Position numbers and translations under genes: made by a program. 64,000 nucleotides of DNA from JADKAC01 sp964492065 (lineage in GTDB: Bacteria; Bacteroidota; Bacteroidia; Chitinophagales; BACL12): positions 1-64,000 of the forward strand of contig CAZBHH010000004.1 in assembly GCA_964492065.1 (NCBI GenBank), in the 5' to 3' direction. Below the pieces are notes generated by a model, which saw only the letters and a program-made list of their open reading frames with translations, had not been told where the DNA came from and searched no databases. Shown here one piece after another: positions 34,975-44,857 of the stretch (position 1 is the first letter of the stretch; each line of letters opens with the position of its first letter).

Positions 34975-37593
34975 ATGAAAAATATTTTCTTCCTGGCCGC
35001 CCTGTTTATTCTCAGGCAAGATATTGCGGAGGCGCAAGATTTTGTGGATGATTTTTCAGATGGCGATTTTAGCAGCGCTCCGGTGTGGTCCGGCGAAACG
35101 GATCATTTTACCGTTGAACCCGCTTTGAGACTGCAATTAAACGGCGACTGTGACGATGGCGGTACTGATCACTTATCGGCGGCGTGTAACACAATGGATT
35201 CGGTTACCTGGGCTTTTAATGTACAATGCGATTTCGACCCCTCTGCTTCCAATTATGCGTGTATCTATTTGCAGAGCAACAACGCAGATTTACAGGCTCC
35301 GCTCAACGGCTACTACGTGCGCATCGGTGGCGAGAGCGGTTCGGCGGATGCCGTGGAATTGTACCGGCAGGAAGGAACGGCGCACACGCTGGTATTCAGA
35401 GGTGTGGATGGTAATGCAGCGCTTTCACCGCACCTGGGTGTTAAAGTGGTGCGCACAGCCGTTGCGGAGTGGAAATTATTTGTCGATACCGGCGGCGGAA
35501 CCGGCTATGTTTTCGAAGGCTCGGCGGTGGATGATGCAGTTCATGGCGGCGCTTATATGGGAGTAGTCTGTACGTATTCAAGTACACGTTGTCAGTCGTT
35601 CTACTTTGACGACTTTAGTATCGGGCCGCTGTTTACCGACACCGATGCGCCGGTTCTGCAAAGTGTTTCCGCTATTGCATCCGATATGCTGGAACTTACT
35701 TTTAATGAAGCAGTAGATCCGTTGAGCGCCGAAACACCTTCGAATTATTTTGTTGACGGCGGTGTCGGCAGCCCACTGGATGCAGTACCGGATGTTTCCG
35801 ATCCTACAAAAGTTTTTATCATGTTTGCCGGGGAGTTTCCCATGGGCATACCATTGGTTTTAAGTGTAGCGGATATTGCCGATACTTTGGGTAACAGCAT
35901 CGAACTGCAATCCATGGAATTCACTTACATTACTATTGGTATATTCGATGTAGTTATCGATGAAATTTTTGCAGACCCTGAACCGGTAATCGGCCTGCCT
36001 GAAGCAGAGTTTATTGAACTGTATAATACGACGCCCTTTGATATCCCATTGCAGGGATGGTATCTCACGGATGCATCCGGAACTTCCGGTGTGTTTCCCA
36101 TTATTGTACTTCCCGCCGATAGTTTCATTATTGTTACCGATGTGGAGAATGCGGACCTATTCTCGGCTCACGGCATCGTAGCGGCTGTCAACAATTTCCC
36201 GGCTTTAAATAATGAAGGCGATGACCTGACGCTGTTCAGCCCCGATGGTATGGCCGTTCACCGTGTGCAATATGCGAATACCTGGTATCGGGATGTACTG
36301 AAAGACGACGGCGGCTATTCACTGGAAATGATTGATGTTTCCAATACCTGCCAGGGAATAGAAAACTGGAAAGCGAGTGAGGATACAAACGGAGGTACTC
36401 CCGGAGAGATAAATTCTGTGGCGGCATCCAATCCCGATGTTGTTTCTCCTGCTCTTCTGAATGTATATCTGCAGTCAACCGATTCATTACTCGTTTATTT
36501 TGATGAGGGCGTTTTAAGTACCACCGTTCAAACCACTTCCTTTTTCATTGACAATGATATCGGGAATCCGATATCGGTTATAAGCGATGGCAGCGTTGTC
36601 AATTCCGTTCTGTTGCAATTGCCAACCGCCGTTTCGCCAGGTGTTGTTTACACCTTGACTGCAAGCGGTATCAGCGACTGTTCGGGCAATGCAATGATGT
36701 TGAACAATACGGCGCAGTTCGGCATCACAGAAGATATACTTCGGGGAGATATTGTAATTAATGAAATATTATTTAACCCGGTTACAGATGGTTATGATTA
36801 TGTGGAACTATACAATATGAGTAGTAAGATTCTCAACCTGGCGGATTTATTTATTATCGAATTAAACCGGGACGATACCACACAGATTTCAGAATATGCC
36901 GCAATAAGTACTTCCGACCGCCTGTTTTTTCCGGGAGATTATGTGTTGCTCACACAGGATGTCGCACAAGTGGCTCAACAGTACAACAGAATTGATCTTT
37001 CAAATTTTGTCGCCGTTTCGGGTATGCCCAATTACCCGGACGATGCGGGAGTGGCGCTGATACAGACGACGGAGATGCTGCGCATTGATATGCTGATGTA
37101 CGACGCAGATTGGCATTACCCATTGTTGGAAGCGGATGATGGCGTTGCGCTGGAGCGCATTGCCTTCAACGCACCGACCGACGAAGCTGCCAACTGGCAC
37201 TCCGCTGCCGAACTGGTGGGTTATGGTACACCCGGTTATCAAAATTCAAATTACAACGCAGCCGTTATTGCGGATAATTTGTTGCAATTGCCCTATACGG
37301 TATTCAGTCCCGATGGCGACGGCTACCGCGACCTGTTGATGATTACCTACAAGACGGAGGCAGCGGGTTTTATTGCCAATATCAGGATATTCGACGATGC
37401 GGGACGACCCTTGGCAACGATCTTAAATAATGCCACACTCGCAAGGGAGGGATTTATTACATGGGATGGAGTGTTGGATGATGGTAGGCGGGCGCCAATG
37501 GGCATTTATTTTTTGTATGCAGAATTTTTCAATATGGATGGGGTGGTTGCCAAACAGAGAAAGAAGTTTACACTTATTAGAAAGTACGATTGA
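34975..37593 (+). CDS. Large secreted surface protein with lamin-tail and Ig-like domains
   Basis: 872 residues from the ATG at 34975 (MKNIFFLAALFILRQDIAEA, signal peptide; nine more codons are open upstream). A concanavalin-like N-terminal domain (to about 220) is followed by an Ig-like SbsA-type domain (DAPVLQSVSAIASDMLELTF), a lamin-tail domain (DVVIDEIFADPEPVIGLPEA, about 325-450), a second Ig-like and lamin-tail pair (ALLNVYLQSTDSLLVYF; GDIVINEILFNP) and a C-terminal FlgD/gliding-type domain (TVFSPDGDGYRDLLMI ... RRAPMGIYFLYAEFF ... KKFTLIRKYD). This layout is common in Bacteroidota surface proteins exported by T9SS. Function unknown, perhaps adhesion or a nuclease-associated scaffold. 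Confidence 0.78.
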   Translation: MKNIFFLAALFILRQDIAEAQDFVDDFSDGDFSSAPVWSGETDHFTVEPALRLQLNGDCDDGGTDHLSAACNTMDSVTWAFNVQCDFDPSASNYACIYLQSNNADLQAPLNGYYVRIGGESGSADAVELYRQEGTAHTLVFRGVDGNAALSPHLGVKVVRTAVAEWKLFVDTGGGTGYVFEGSAVDDAVHGGAYMGVVCTYSSTRCQSFYFDDFSIGPLFTDTDAPVLQSVSAIASDMLELTFNEAVDPLSAETPSNYFVDGGVGSPLDAVPDVSDPTKVFIMFAGEFPMGIPLVLSVADIADTLGNSIELQSMEFTYITIGIFDVVIDEIFADPEPVIGLPEAEFIELYNTTPFDIPLQGWYLTDASGTSGVFPIIVLPADSFIIVTDVENADLFSAHGIVAAVNNFPALNNEGDDLTLFSPDGMAVHRVQYANTWYRDVLKDDGGYSLEMIDVSNTCQGIENWKASEDTNGGTPGEINSVAASNPDVVSPALLNVYLQSTDSLLVYFDEGVLSTTVQTTSFFIDNDIGNPISVISDGSVVNSVLLQLPTAVSPGVVYTLTASGISDCSGNAMMLNNTAQFGITEDILRGDIVINEILFNPVTDGYDYVELYNMSSKILNLADLFIIELNRDDTTQISEYAAISTSDRLFFPGDYVLLTQDVAQVAQQYNRIDLSNFVAVSGMPNYPDDAGVALIQTTEMLRIDMLMYDADWHYPLLEADDGVALERIAFNAPTDEAANWHSAAELVGYGTPGYQNSNYNAAVIADNLLQLPYTVFSPDGDGYRDLLMITYKTEAAGFIANIRIFDDAGRPLATILNNATLAREGFITWDGVLDDGRRAPMGIYFLYAEFFNMDGVVAKQRKKFTLIRKYD

Positions 37594-37604
37594 GATAAAA
37601 TAAA

Positions 37605-37628
37605 AAAAGCCCGGCCTGCCGGGCTTTT
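37605..37628 (+). terminator. Strong bidirectional terminator
   Basis: AAAAGCCCGG at 37605-37614 pairs with CCGGGCTTTT at 37619-37628 around a 4-nt loop. The A-run before and T-run after make it work in both directions, between the convergent surface-protein gene and the small lipoprotein gene. Confidence 0.85.
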
Positions 37629-37644
37629 GAAATAGCTTTTCACC

Positions 37645-38088
37645 TTATTCTATGCGCAGTAACTCGTATTCTATGGTTGTAGTCATCGATGTCGTATCGG
37701 TTAATTGTACTACCACCTGGTTGACTAATACCTGCCGGTCTTTTTCATTTACATTGAAGTCGAACAAGAAGTCTTCGTTGTTGTATTCAATCAACAGTTT
37801 ATTCTCATCGGTAATACTCCAGGTGAACTCGATAAAATAGGTAACATCCGGGTCTTTTAAATCAATCCATTGCCCGTCGAAATTGTCGAAAAAATACATA
37901 TAGCCGCAGTCGCCGTATTCCTGGGTTTCGGTAGGCATCCCGGTGGCAACGGTAGTTATTTTATAATTATCGATATTCCATCTGCCGCATTGACGAGTCA
38001 GGTTATTCTCTAATTGCGATTGTTTGGAACAGGATGCAAGTATGAGCAGGAGCACCGGAAATATGGAAAATTTAATAAGCGGTTTCAT
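37645..38088 (-). CDS. Small lipoprotein, paralogue of upstream gene
   Basis: 147 residues; signal peptide with lipobox LASC (Cys20). The mature part begins QLENNLTRQCGRWNIDNYKI, then FFDNFDGQWIDL, FTWSITDENKLLIEY and a C-terminal strand pair. The same layout (LxNxLT..GRWNID, an aromatic W-I block, a strand with N-x-hydrophobic) is in the upstream neighbour, so the two are tandem duplicates. The pattern resembles lipocalin-like lipoproteins of Bacteroidota, but no named family is certain. Function unknown; probably on the inner face of the outer membrane. Confidence 0.68.
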   Translation of the reverse strand: MKPLIKFSIFPVLLLILASCSKQSQLENNLTRQCGRWNIDNYKITTVATGMPTETQEYGDCGYMYFFDNFDGQWIDLKDPDVTYFIEFTWSITDENKLLIEYNNEDFLFDFNVNEKDRQVLVNQVVVQLTDTTSMTTTIEYELLRIE

Positions 38089-38098
38089 ACATTGAATT

Positions 38099-38569
38099 TT
38101 ATTTATTTTTTACTTCATTAACTCGGGATATCGTTATTTGCGTATTAACAATTACATTGGCAGAGGTAATGGGATCCACCAGGGTTTCTTCCCTGGTCCA
38201 GATTTGTTCATCTTTACTCTTTTGCTCTATACTATACTCCTGTTCCAGCGTGTTATCAAAATTAATCAGTATGGTATTACCGGTATTTTCATATTCAAAA
38301 TAACGGGCAACTTCTACGTCCAGTGCGGTATCCAGTCCTATCCAGACACCCGTACCCGATTCAAAGAATATTATTTCTCCCATGTTATCGGCTACCGTTT
38401 CAGTATAAATCGGCGGATCCACCTGTGTAGTTGAATTTATCCTAACTTCGTCAATATTCCACCGCCCGCCGTCTTTTGTAAGGATATTCTGAAGCTTTAT
38501 TTCGGGTGAGCAGGCAATTGCAAACAGGATACATATTGCTATGACTGCCGTTAATTTTGTCTTTATCAT
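38099..38569 (-). CDS. Small lipoprotein, paralogue of downstream gene
   Basis: 156 residues with lipobox AIAC (Cys20), then PEIKLQNILTKDGGRWNIDE, IIFFESGTGVWIGLDTALDV and a beta-rich C-terminal half. It pairs with the gene 10 bp downstream as a divergent tandem duplication; similarity is clearest in the GRWNID block and in overall strand order. Lipocalin-like fold suspected. No regulatory signal with both boxes is seen; a -7-like TATTTTTG (minus) lies at 38615-38622. Confidence 0.68.
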   Translation of the reverse strand: MIKTKLTAVIAICILFAIACSPEIKLQNILTKDGGRWNIDEVRINSTTQVDPPIYTETVADNMGEIIFFESGTGVWIGLDTALDVEVARYFEYENTGNTILINFDNTLEQEYSIEQKSKDEQIWTREETLVDPITSANVIVNTQITISRVNEVKNK

Positions 38570-38694
38570 TGCGAGTTTCTGTTGAGAATTGTAAAATTAC
38601 GAATTTGTTTAATTCAAAAATACACCACAACCCGGTCTTTAACCGTATGGCGCTTCAAATTATTTAACGAATTCAAGCGGAGAAGGCGGTTTTT

Positions 38695-41600
38695 TTACCT
38701 TACCGTTACGCGGATTCCTTCCGAATGTGCGCTGAATTCCGGTGCATACATACACTGAATACTTGTAATTCCATTGCTGAAATTGCCCTGTTGTGAAACA
38801 CGCAGGCTGTATTCAAAGACATAGGTACCTCCCGGCAGTTGCTCTATAAAGAAATTAGTGGAGGCGTCTCTCGTGCTTTCGTAATAGCCCAAACCGTCCT
38901 GCCATTTGTAGCGACTCAGCACATTCACCGGTTCAAAACAAGCGGCACGCATATCTTTCAGGTGGATGTATTCCATATCCCTGTCGGATTGCAATTCAAT
39001 TCTCACCCGGACGATATCGCCGATTTGCAAAGGTGTTTCCCCGGTGATTGGCTGCATTTGAATGCCGGCAGCGGTATTCACCTGTTTAAACAGCTCCTTT
39101 TTCAGGGTGACAAATGTTTCAGCCTGCGTAATCTTATCCAGTTGCTCGAAATATTGCCAATACAAGGCTCCGTATGAAAATCCCGATTTGGGGCCGGTTA
39201 CGGTTACTTCGGCCATTTGTTCGGCGATGTCACCGCTGTTCCAGGTATAATTAAAGTATCCGGTTCCCGCTTCAATACTTTCGGGATGTATCTTCAGTCC
39301 CCCGATGGTAATTTCCGCCAATTCTGTGCTGGCAAGCAGGTCGTTTCCGGTGAGTAACAGGGCATAACACGCCTCTGCCGTGGCTTTGGTAGTCTTCCAG
39401 TCGTTCGTTTGCTTATTGCGCAGTAGCCAGATTTTTAATTCTTCCACCGAAGGCGTATCGACAGAAATTTCATTGAATACTTCAATCATCAGCGCTTGAG
39501 TTTCTATCGGCGACTGATACCAGAAATATCCCCGTTCATTGCCCTTCCAGTACATGCCCATGTCCTCTTTTTTGATTGCGTATTCTTTTAGTGAAGCGAC
39601 AATCTCCTCCGCTGCTTTCACATCTCCGTTCCGGTAGAGGATGAGGGCAATTAATCCTTTGGAGTACAAATCGTAATCCAGCCAGTATTTTTTTATTTGG
39701 CCGGTAAAGTAGGCTGCAGCTTCTTTGTAGCTTTTTCCCGGCATGGGTATATCCTCATAAAAACTGCGGCCATAGAGGTAATGGATCAACAGTGTGGACG
39801 GTCTAAATGATTGTTTATCGATTTTATACTTTGCGAGATCTGTGAATTCCTTAACCATTGCATCATCCAGGTAGCTGATGGCAGATGTGGTCATCGCATT
39901 TAACGGGTATTGCGATGCATCAATAATTTGCAGGTGTTTCATGTGGCCGATGCCGTTTACGATATGCTGGGTGATATACCTGCTGTCGGGCATACCTTTA
40001 AACCAGGGCCAAGCACCACTTGGAGATTGAAGTCGCTGGAGTTTTATCAAGGCGGCCTGCAGTTCCGCTTGCATAGTATTGGCATCGAACAACAGTGCAA
40101 TTCTCTTTTTGCGCTCTGTTTCATCTTTTGCCTGCAACACCCAGGGGGTCTCCTCCAATAGCAACGACTTTAATGCGCTGTTTTTTTCGAGATTGGAAAC
40201 CAGGCCATCGGTGGCGGTATTCCACTGGTCGAATACCCGTTTGATTTCCGGCCTGGAATCGGTGATGTGTTTTGCAATGCTGTTGGCATAATACCGGCTG
40301 AATATCTGCTCGGCACATTCGTAGGGATACTCCATCAGGTAGGGCAATGATTGCACTGCCGACCAAACGGGGTTGGAGGTGTATTCCAGGGTAAGGCTCT
40401 CGTGCCGCAGCGTTGTGGATTGCCCGGCATGTAATAGCTTGCTGAATACAAAATCTTTGGTCTGGCCTGCACGCACCCATAATGGCATCGACTCGGTAAC
40501 CAGCATGGTATTCGACAATACCGGCAATACATTTTGTTCGCCGTCGGTAAACCTGCCGGCGCTTGCTTTTATTTGATACATCACCGCTTGTATATCGGCG
40601 GGAATCACTAAGCGCCAGCTTACGGCGGTACTCTGTTTGGGCAAAGCGCTAAAGGGTACGGTTGTTTTAGCATGCTCAAATGCAGCATCCACAGGGCGGT
40701 TATTCAATGCATTGAATAATTCCAGTTGCGCATAGCCCGTTTGAATGGTGTCTGATACATTTTGAATTTTAGCTGTAATGATTATCGTGTCCCCGCTGCG
40801 GAAGAAACGGGGCATGTTCGGCGTTATCATCAATTCCTTTTGGGTGATGACGCTGCTGTAGGTGAATCCGCTCAACAGGTCTTTGGTATGTGCCAAGGCA
40901 GAAAATTTCCACTCCGTCAGCGCTTCCGGCATGGTAAAACTGAAAATGGCCACACCATTGGAGTCGGTTTCCAGGTGGGGATAGAAGAAAACGGTTTCAT
41001 TAAAATTTTTGCGCAGCGGCACATTCTTCAACTGGTTAACATTATCGTGGACATCGGCGTTGGTGTCATCCGAGTCAACCATATCTGAGTCTTCGGCCGG
41101 TGGTTGAGCGTAAATCGTACTTTTATTTTTTTCCGAACGTTTATGTCGTTTGTCGTTGCCGGTATTAATCGTCACTTCTTCTAGATAAGCGCCTTCGTAA
41201 TTTCTGCCGTAGTACATGGTAAGTCCAAACCAGTTGAGCGCATCGTATTGATAATATTTGTAATAGTAATAATCGCCATCGTTATTGTTCCATTGCATAC
41301 CGTCCACAGGCGAAAACATTCCATACGCTGATATGAAAGACGAGTAATAATTTGTCGGCCAGTTGATAAATTCCCAGTTATGTTCCAGAAAAGCATCAAG
41401 CGATTTGTCGTACATGGAAGCCAGAATTTCAGCAGCCACTGCCTCGCCTTTCGGGCCGGCTACTTTTATTTTCCAGGTTTCATTGGCTCCCGGCTCCAGC
41501 AAATTACGGTGTGTTTCGAGCGTTACGTCTAATTGTTTTTCATCCCAGGGGACATGTATCTGCCAGCCGATATTGTGCAGGCGATTGTCCCGCACCATAT

Positions 41601-44600
41601 AGGCCATTACCTGCATTCCGCCGCAATCTTTCGGATAAACGGGTATTGTAAATTCATTTACCTTGCTCTTCAGAGTGAACCAGTTGTAAGATACAGGCAT
41701 GCCTTGTCTTCCAACGACAAATAAAATTTTTGCATCGGGCACATCGCTGTTCAGGTGAACAAAGACTTTTTCTCCGGGATGAGTCGTAAATTCGGAATCC
41801 GTACTGCGCAAGTACTGTTGAATTACCTCTTTATTCTTTTTATCGGTAATGCGCATATACTTTTCCACTTTTATCTCGTTGCCAAAATCATCTTTTGTAA
41901 CCAATACGATCTTGTATGCTCCCGCCGCCCATTGTTGTGGATGTAAAACCACTTGTGCACTTTCGCCCGTATTAAAATCCGTGCGTTGTACACTTTTGCC
42001 AAATGGCCATTTCTGCATATTGTTTTCATCTGCATATAGATCATTTGGAAACAATGCGTAATACTCCTTGCGGGTCATCGTAAACAAATCTGGCTGATTC
42101 CACAGGCGGTCTCTGAATAATTTATCAGGAGCGGTTAATGGGTAAATGGTAATGGTTCCGCTTGCAGGCACTGCCGCATCGTTTAGATTTGTCGTTTTAA
42201 TGTGCACGGTAATGGAAGTGTCATTCATGGCTGATTCCGGCAATTGCATATCCGCTTTCATTGCCGTATAACCCACTACGACAGCACTGGTTGTCGTCCG
42301 GGTTTCGCCCGAAATATCGGTTACATCTGCAATAATTTCATACAGAAATTCGGGGTGCAATGATTTATCTGCTTCCTTGTCAGGAATGGCTGCAAATGCA
42401 ATTTTAAAACTGCCATTACTATCTGTTGTTGTGAAACCATTTGTGATCTCCATTTCCGACTGCCGGGGGTAAATCGATTTGTAATAGAAAGGCATGTAAG
42501 GGAAGCTAACTTTGCGCACCACGCGGTAACGCACGGTAGCATTATCCACCATAGCGCCGGAATAGCTCTGCGCCAATCCCTCGACCGTTATCGTGTCGCC
42601 TAAAATATAGGAGCCGGCCAATTGTTGGATGCTGGCATAAAACGTGGGGCGTTTGTATTCTTCTACCTGTATGGGCTGCGAACCGTTTTCATTCTGCAAA
42701 TACATGGTTCCGGTAATGCCTCCCAACGGTGCGGTGAACGTGCCGCTGAACGAACCGTACGCATTTGTTACCAAAGTTACTTTACTGATTAACTGGTAGT
42801 TTACATCGTAAAAACCGACTTCTGTCGAATGATTTGAAAGTATTTTTTTTGTTGTGCCATCTGCAGAAGATTCCAGTATTATTCCCTTGAAGTACACAGT
42901 TTGCCCCGGCCGGTAAATTGATCTGTCGGTGAAGAAATAGGTGCGTGTAGTTTTGTTCTCCGATGGTGTTTCCGCCCGGCGCAGATAGAAGTATTGATCG
43001 TTATACAGCGTATCGCCTTTATAATGTACTTCCAACTGCAGGTAGTTGTCAGAAGCATTGCCTGCCGGTATATGCAGTGCGCCATCGGCATCCGAATAAT
43101 ACGTCGTACCCTGTGTTAAAACGTATTTTTTCTTTTTAGAGTCGTATATCTGCGAAAATGTAAAAACCTCCGCATTTTCCAGCGGCGCACCGTTGCTGCG
43201 ATTGAGAATGTAAAATATATTACCGCCTTCGGGAACCGGATGATCGATGTAACTGATACCGGTAACATTAATGACTGCAAACGACAAGCGGGCATTCTCG
43301 TCGTTCAGGCCAGCCTCGGAACTTGCTGCGAGCACATACAGACCACCGGGCAGGGCATCTACCTTTATTTCAGCAGAATGCGGCTGGTAGTCTCCCGTTT
43401 TGGGGAGCTCCTGTCGCCAGGTTTTTACGGGTTTTATTTTTGAGAGAAACTTCGCCTTTGAATCATAGTCGGTTGCATTTAACGCTTCCAGGGCATCAGC
43501 CGATATTTTGATAAGTGTGAGATGGACAACGGGTATATTTTTCCATTCCACCAAAGCCCGGAATGGCTGGTCGGGGATATTGTATTTTTCGGCGGTAACC
43601 TGTAAATTTTTCTCGAGTATGGTTTGTTTGAGTGTTGCGCAATTATGTCCGCCTGTTGTCTTGGGATAGCGTGCAATAGTGCTGTCGCAGATTGCCATAG
43701 CCCTGGCAGCATCCATTTGTACATCGGGATTGTGAAAGGGGTGATACGCAGTACTGCGGGTGTAATAAACCTGGGCTATCGCATAACTGTATTCGGCGGA
43801 TGCGGGATGCCGGCGGTATTTTGCTTCAGCCGATAACAGCGCCTCCAGGTATAAACTGTCTTTAAATGGAAATACTGCATGGTCTTTTACAAATTGCAAC
43901 CGCTTTAAATCCGCCTGTATCAATGCCGAAGGCTCAGGGTCTTTAAGGTGGAAAGCGATGAGCTGCTGCATTAACTGCAATGCGTGCAACTTGTCTGCGG
44001 TGGAATCCACTGACGCAATATCGAGAGAGGCAAAGTATTTATTATCTGCCAGAAAATCGGGATTGTCAATGGTAAATGAATAGGCGGGTTTTGTTAAATA
44101 AGTTGAGCTGTTGGCAAAATAATCAAACGCACGGTGAGCGAGCAGGTCGTAAAGTGTCGGGCGCAGGATACGGCTTTCCGCATCGCCTTTGATTAATATA
44201 TCTTCATAGGGTTGGAGCAATGCGGTTTGCAGAGAGTCTTTGTTTGCAAGAGATTGTAAATACAATGCCTTTGTTTTATCCACCAGCGCCCGCAGGTCCC
44301 AGGTGCGGATATCTTCCGGGGTTACCTGCATTGCCGACCTGCTGTAAAACTGCCATTCGTTCTGCTGATAGTAATTCATATACATTTCGGCCAACATGGA
44401 TTGAAAGATGTTCTTTACCGGAAAAGACACAGTTCCTGTTTCTCCTTCCAGGAATTCAATGGCTTTTACATTGCCCTCTTCCTCCAGTATCGAAATGTAC
44501 TTGCAGGAATATACGGTGGCCTTTATTATCTGCACGGGGTTATTCTCGCCCTTTGCATATGTGAGAATCTCCTTTACTTTTTCATAGGCGGATTCGGGTA

Positions 44601-44748
44601 ACCCCTTTTCATCCAGTTTTTCGACAACAGCCCAGGCCTTGTCATATCCTTCGAAGGTGTTCACGGTGGTATAAATAAAATTTTTTGCAGCTATGGTTGC
44701 TACAATACAAACAATAGCCGATAAGAAAATAATTCTTTTAAGTTGCAT
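38695..44748 (-). CDS. Alpha-2-macroglobulin family protein with intact thioester motif
   Basis: Very large exported protein (2017 residues from the ATG at 44748; 13 more codons are open upstream). Signal peptide or anchor MQLKRIIFLSAIVCIVATIA. MG1/MG2 domains appear in the first half (FFTDRSIYRPGQTVYFKGII, about residues 625-645, is the MG2 signature). The central A2M domain has TVFFYPHLETDSNGVAIFSF and LTEWKFSALAHT (about 1250-1300). The thioester is C-A-E-Q within PYECAEQIF, Cys1478. The alpha-helical TED follows, then a receptor-binding-like end. Such proteins trap proteases or guard the periplasm. The usual partner PBP1C is absent from the window. A -7-like TATCTTTA lies 4 bp before the ATG. 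Confidence 0.92.
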   Translation of the reverse strand: MQLKRIIFLSAIVCIVATIAAKNFIYTTVNTFEGYDKAWAVVEKLDEKGLPESAYEKVKEILTYAKGENNPVQIIKATVYSCKYISILEEEGNVKAIEFLEGETGTVSFPVKNIFQSMLAEMYMNYYQQNEWQFYSRSAMQVTPEDIRTWDLRALVDKTKALYLQSLANKDSLQTALLQPYEDILIKGDAESRILRPTLYDLLAHRAFDYFANSSTYLTKPAYSFTIDNPDFLADNKYFASLDIASVDSTADKLHALQLMQQLIAFHLKDPEPSALIQADLKRLQFVKDHAVFPFKDSLYLEALLSAEAKYRRHPASAEYSYAIAQVYYTRSTAYHPFHNPDVQMDAARAMAICDSTIARYPKTTGGHNCATLKQTILEKNLQVTAEKYNIPDQPFRALVEWKNIPVVHLTLIKISADALEALNATDYDSKAKFLSKIKPVKTWRQELPKTGDYQPHSAEIKVDALPGGLYVLAASSEAGLNDENARLSFAVINVTGISYIDHPVPEGGNIFYILNRSNGAPLENAEVFTFSQIYDSKKKKYVLTQGTTYYSDADGALHIPAGNASDNYLQLEVHYKGDTLYNDQYFYLRRAETPSENKTTRTYFFTDRSIYRPGQTVYFKGIILESSADGTTKKILSNHSTEVGFYDVNYQLISKVTLVTNAYGSFSGTFTAPLGGITGTMYLQNENGSQPIQVEEYKRPTFYASIQQLAGSYILGDTITVEGLAQSYSGAMVDNATVRYRVVRKVSFPYMPFYYKSIYPRQSEMEITNGFTTTDSNGSFKIAFAAIPDKEADKSLHPEFLYEIIADVTDISGETRTTTSAVVVGYTAMKADMQLPESAMNDTSITVHIKTTNLNDAAVPASGTITIYPLTAPDKLFRDRLWNQPDLFTMTRKEYYALFPNDLYADENNMQKWPFGKSVQRTDFNTGESAQVVLHPQQWAAGAYKIVLVTKDDFGNEIKVEKYMRITDKKNKEVIQQYLRSTDSEFTTHPGEKVFVHLNSDVPDAKILFVVGRQGMPVSYNWFTLKSKVNEFTIPVYPKDCGGMQVMAYMVRDNRLHNIGWQIHVPWDEKQLDVTLETHRNLLEPGANETWKIKVAGPKGEAVAAEILASMYDKSLDAFLEHNWEFINWPTNYYSSFISAYGMFSPVDGMQWNNNDGDYYYYKYYQYDALNWFGLTMYYGRNYEGAYLEEVTINTGNDKRHKRSEKNKSTIYAQPPAEDSDMVDSDDTNADVHDNVNQLKNVPLRKNFNETVFFYPHLETDSNGVAIFSFTMPEALTEWKFSALAHTKDLLSGFTYSSVITQKELMITPNMPRFFRSGDTIIITAKIQNVSDTIQTGYAQLELFNALNNRPVDAAFEHAKTTVPFSALPKQSTAVSWRLVIPADIQAVMYQIKASAGRFTDGEQNVLPVLSNTMLVTESMPLWVRAGQTKDFVFSKLLHAGQSTTLRHESLTLEYTSNPVWSAVQSLPYLMEYPYECAEQIFSRYYANSIAKHITDSRPEIKRVFDQWNTATDGLVSNLEKNSALKSLLLEETPWVLQAKDETERKKRIALLFDANTMQAELQAALIKLQRLQSPSGAWPWFKGMPDSRYITQHIVNGIGHMKHLQIIDASQYPLNAMTTSAISYLDDAMVKEFTDLAKYKIDKQSFRPSTLLIHYLYGRSFYEDIPMPGKSYKEAAAYFTGQIKKYWLDYDLYSKGLIALILYRNGDVKAAEEIVASLKEYAIKKEDMGMYWKGNERGYFWYQSPIETQALMIEVFNEISVDTPSVEELKIWLLRNKQTNDWKTTKATAEACYALLLTGNDLLASTELAEITIGGLKIHPESIEAGTGYFNYTWNSGDIAEQMAEVTVTGPKSGFSYGALYWQYFEQLDKITQAETFVTLKKELFKQVNTAAGIQMQPITGETPLQIGDIVRVRIELQSDRDMEYIHLKDMRAACFEPVNVLSRYKWQDGLGYYESTRDASTNFFIEQLPGGTYVFEYSLRVSQQGNFSNGITSIQCMYAPEFSAHSEGIRVTVR

Positions 44749-44857
44749 AATGTAAAGATAGCTTGAAACATATAAAAGATGATTCAATACAACTTATTCC
44801 ATAATCTGTATTGCAAGACGGAATTTTACGGGAAGAATGTCAAAAAGGGCACTGGTA

